64,000 bases of DNA. Source: Ziziphus jujuba (taxonomy: Eukaryota; Streptophyta; Magnoliopsida; Rosales; Rhamnaceae). A model generated the notes under the pieces. The model did no database searches. It was not told the origin of the DNA and saw only the letters and a list, made by a program, of their open reading frames with translations. The position numbers were made by a program, and so were the translations under genes. Positions 60,800 to 64,000 of the stretch are shown here, in pieces (the first letter of the stretch is position 1; the number at the start of each line of letters is the position of its first letter). The stretch covers positions 15,051,501-15,115,500 of the forward strand of contig NC_083379.1 in NCBI RefSeq assembly GCF_031755915.1. Direction: 5' to 3'.

Positions 60800-62585
60800 T
60801 GTGCCTGCTAGCTCTCAGTTTGGCGAATGCCTATTCCATGTCTTTCGCCGAGAGTCATTTTCAAATGGTTTCAATTTTTTCAATTTTCCTCTCGTCCAAT
60901 CACACTTCGAGAAAATTACAAAATATTCCTCCCAACCTTTTTTTCTTTTTTTTAATCGGAACTTTCCATCATATTTTTGTTTTTCTTGGTAAAGGACTTG
61001 CCGTCACAATGCATACATGAAAATAGTTTTTTTTTTTTATTTTTTTTATTTACCTTTTTCGCATTAGTAAAATTGTTTTTTAAATGAAAAAAATAAAAAT
61101 ACTATTGTAGAGTTGAAATGTAGTCTAATAATTACAACACTTTGTTTTCATCTTATAAATTTTCTGAAATATATATTTTTCCTATTCCTATATAAATGTC
61201 AAATGATTTGAATCAATCAAAATTCAGAAAAAAGAAAAAAAAATCTAAATAAAACAAAAGGAAGGTTTGAAAAAAATATTTTGATTTTATTTTTCCTTTT
61301 TTATTATTATTATTTTTATTTTTTTTGTATGTTGCATTGTCTCTTAAGTACATGTTATAACTTAAATATCAAAAAACAAAAAGCAAAAGGTCTTTGATCC
61401 TTCTCAGACTTTATTTATTTATTTGTTTATTTCGGTAATAACTTTAAATTTTTTTGGTGAGTTAAATAGTAAATACATGATAATTTTTTTTTTTTTTTTA
61501 CCCAGTTAAATTATTTTATCGCTCCTGGCCATGTTGGATTTGATCCATTTCACAATATAAATGATTTAAGTTGAGAAAAACATTTGCTGTCTAAAATTAT
61601 AATAGAAAAGAATAAATCATATAACCAAATTCCAACAAAAAATTAGCATAGGCAATTTGATTTTTTTTTTTTTTTTGGGGTAAATATAGGCAATTTGATT
61701 TGATTGGGTAAAGATTTAAATTCTAAGCTTAATGTCAGGCTGTGCAAAGTTTGTAAGCAAGGCTGACTTAATGAAAAAGGTGCTAAATGCCATATGGGAA
61801 GATTAAGAGAGTTAAGCCGTGACATTAAGCTTACGTTTTCATGATTCATCATATTCCTCAAAAACATGTTTGTTTGTACAAGTATTTTTCTGTTACCAGC
61901 AACCGAACCCATTCCATATTCTTATCTATCTCACTTTGGTTGGAAAAAAAAGAAATGTATCAAACTTGCTTTTCTTTATGGTGTTGACACTTCAATAAAC
62001 TTGCTATTTGGCAATGATTGTAAGAAAGCATAGGACTCAAGAATAGCCCATTGCTAAATCCACTATTTGCTCGAACAATGACTTCAAATTTGAATCCTTA
62101 TACCTCCAATATTGGGAAAGAAGAAAAACACAAAAAGTAAAAATGTTAATAATTTATTGTTATTCATCCAGTAAATCCGAAAATCAAAATCAGAAAAAGG
62201 GAAGATTGTTTAAATACTAACTCTTGTTCTTCCACCAAAAAAAAAAAAAAAAAAGACAGTCAGACACAAAAACAGCTGCCAAGAAATGGAATGGAACTGG
62301 GGAATAAGAATGTGTCAGGAAGAAATGTGCATTGTTGTCCATTATCCAATCAAATAATTACAATGAAATTCTGAAGTTTACATTCCAATGCTATCTTCTG
62401 ACCAAATATGCAGACATTTTGTCTCATCATTTTTTAATAAACATAAAAAGCATCTGTTTGACATACTATGAACATGTATATTGTATGCTATGCATCTAAC
62501 TGACGCTAGAGCGTTTCAAGGAGAACAATAAATTGGATTGAATTATGCCACATGGTAAAAATAACTTCATAATGAAACATAAAGG
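60800..62585. other. Intergenic region between two minus-strand genes
   Basis: The low end (60800-61000) is the PIG-B promoter and 5' UTR side. The high end is the GNAT 3' flank. The rest is AT-rich with poly-T runs (about 61029-61038, 61488-61499, 61661-61676). The 89-codon minus-strand frame at 61643-61912 starts MGSVAGNRK and ends in Lys-rich low complexity. It has no family features and is not called. Confidence 0.55.
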
Positions 62586-62953
62586 CTATAGTTGCACACC
62601 AGGTAGACCGGTCCATAGAAGAATCCTCCTTGGTCGATCCAGAAACCTGGCTTGCCATGCAGGTTCATCGTTTTCATAAATGAAACCACTCTTCATGTAC
62701 AAATTCTTTGCTGGCTCATTGTCAATAGCTACATGCACATATAGATCACTTATACCTGAAAATATTCCACAAAACCCAGTTCAAGGATCAAAAAGCTGAT
62801 CCTATTTCAATAATTGAAGTTGAAAGCCATGCAACCAATGGGAGGCAAAAACAAAATTGAGATTTTAATGTGAGAAACGAAGGAAACACAAGAAAACTTA
62901 TGAGACAACTTTAGATTTCAAGTTCAGGCATGTGTGTGCGCATGTGAGCGTGC

Positions 62954-63015
<62 letters not shown>

Positions 63016-63810
63016 ATTGTAACAGTCCTCTTCCAAGAAAAGAAAATTAGGCAGCATAGCCGCTGACTCGCTGTCAAAGCCCAAGATAAAGAAAGATAAA
63101 GAAAGGTATCCAGATAGTGCACCTTCCTCTGGAGAAGGAATTCACTAAGCCTTTGTCAGATTGGTCAATTCCAAGCAATAGATCTTACAAATTCTGATTT
63201 AAATTTTACATCTCCCCAAGAAACAAATTGGTCACATGTGTTTCTATTATTGTAGGATACATATTAGCATATGAGAATGATAGAATGAGACAGTAATTGT
63301 CAAAGCAATAATCAGACCCCATTTTCACATCTCCATATCAAAAGATAAAATAATATTGAATGTTATCAGACAACATAGAACAACCAGTTTTTCTGTTTTC
63401 ATGAAAATAGATTGGAGATTTCCTCAACAGTCCTTGAAACTTTATGGCCACGTTAAGCAATTATTTTTCAACAAAGCCACGTCTCTCCTTTTCATAGCAA
63501 TTACTAACATTAAACCAATTATTTTTAATTTTCATACTTTCTTCCACCTTCTTTATTGTTCCCTTTTCGTTACTACTTTGTTTTCCGGGTGTTTTATTTA
63601 CTAGAAAGAAAGAAAGAAAAGAGACAGAAAGGGGAAAAAAACACATAATAAATGATAACTTACAAATGTAGCAGAGATGAATTTCTTACCCCATTCTTGA
63701 GCAACTGACTTTGACTTTGCAATAAGTGCATAACCCAACCCATTTCTTTGTAGTTCTGCAGCAACACATACATTGCTCAGGTATGCCCGAGCAAAATCAG
63801 CTCCAATTCC
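62586..63810 (-). CDS. GNAT acetyltransferase, 3' part (gene continues beyond window)
   Basis: The last two exons are 63810-63690 and 62755-62586 on the minus strand; the junction GG|GTAAG...CAG|GTATA restores one Gly codon (W-G-I-S-D). The penultimate exon begins GIGADFARAYLSNVCVAAEL and contains the acetyl-CoA-binding motif QRNGLGYALIAKSKSVAQEW (motif A). The last exon has LYVHVAIDNEPAKNLYMKSG (motif B) and ends RFLDRPRRILLWTGLPGVQL. This sequence type matches plant plastid-targeted GNAT proteins, which acetylate protein N-termini and lysines. Which member it is cannot be decided. The N-terminus, with any transit peptide, lies past 63810 and probably past the window end. An acceptor precedes the GGA codon at 63810. 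Confidence 0.85.
62951..63014 (+). repeat. Compound (TG)n(AG)n microsatellite in a GNAT intron
   Basis: About 9 TG units followed by 22 AG units, in the intron 62756-63689. In the sense of the gene it reads (CT)n(CA)n. Confidence 0.95.
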
Positions 63811-64000
63811 CTGTTGAAATAAACTCCAAAGATGACTCAACTACACAAATGTAAAGGTACAACTGCCAAGTAAAATTATGTTTAAAGGTAGACAAGAAGA
63901 GTGATTATAAAGCATACAGAACCAGCACCTGCACCTGCACCTTTTACCTTATACCAATACATATTAGAGTTTATTATTTAGATGGATAACTGAAGCAGAA
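63811..64000 (-). other. Probable intron at window end
   Basis: No convincing exon is seen. The minus strand has TATAAG|GTAAAAG near 63955, which could be a donor, but no matching open frame is identifiable from 45 bp. Confidence 0.35.

Noticed and set aside
61643..61912. 89-codon minus-strand frame starting MGSVAGNRK
   Set aside because: No domain; the tail is Lys/Ser low complexity from a T run, with no supporting splice sites.
1..64000. tRNA genes, CRISPR arrays, phage-type or bacterial defence systems
   Set aside because: I saw no cloverleaf with a GGTTCGAATCC-type box, no regularly spaced repeats, and nothing prokaryotic in gene structure.

Overview
The window is nuclear DNA from a flowering plant, most likely a eudicot. 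It is AT-rich and gene-poor, with spliced genes bounded by GT-AG introns, plant-specific families (IBH1-type HLH, DUF828/PH, plastid-type GNAT) and plant retroelements (Ty3/gypsy, LINE, TRIM, Cassandra). Species cannot be fixed from the sequence alone. Long homopolymers (29-36 A or T, 30 G, 24 C) and many (AT)n runs mark uncertain spots in the assembly.

Gene content. Six protein-coding genes are supported. (1) 5799-9536 (+): a three-exon gene for a 188-residue protein of unknown function with an internally repeated 'KV-[DE]-YL-S-SY' motif. (2) 17908-18195 (+): an intronless atypical HLH protein resembling UPBEAT1. (3) 46697-47311 (+): an IBH1-like HLH regulator whose 5' leader seems to contain an intron. 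(4) 52560-54926 (+): an eight-exon FORKED/VAN3-binding-like protein (DUF828 plus PH domain) of 394 residues. (5) 56135-60799 (-): a nine-exon GPI mannosyltransferase 3 (PIG-B/GPI10) of 538 residues. (6) 62586 to beyond 63810 (-): the 3' end of a GNAT acetyltransferase gene that continues past the window edge. Exon junctions for genes 1, 4, 5 and 6 were worked out by phase matching and all close in frame.

Layout. 1-5800 is AT-rich intergenic DNA with a Tourist-like MITE. 5.8-9.5 kb is the first gene, with a 179-bp tandem duplication in intron 2. 9.5-17.8 kb is intergenic with palindromes, microsatellites and a cluster of short tandem duplications. After the small HLH gene, 18.2-24.5 kb holds another hairpin element and a decayed LINE (about 21.96-23.05 kb). 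24.5-36 kb is a retroelement nest: a non-autonomous hAT-like element, a Cassandra element (5S rRNA in its LTR) on the minus strand, a dead Ty3/gypsy element on the minus strand with a severely truncated 3' LTR, and, inside its 5' LTR, a complete TRIM and a second Cassandra on the plus strand with a perfect 5-bp target duplication. 36-46 kb is AT-rich intergenic DNA. 46.2-64 kb is the gene-dense end.

Functional relations. The genes are unrelated housekeeping or developmental genes, as is usual in plants, and nothing suggests an operon or defence cluster. The two HLH genes both lack a normal DNA-binding basic region and are 28.5 kb apart. The FORKED-like and PIG-B genes converge on 54.9-56.1 kb. 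I found no clearly new biological system. The most distinctive content is the nested non-autonomous retroelements carrying 5S rRNA-like promoters, the gene with the duplicated motif, and a reading frame at 15.1-15.5 kb interrupted by one TGA.
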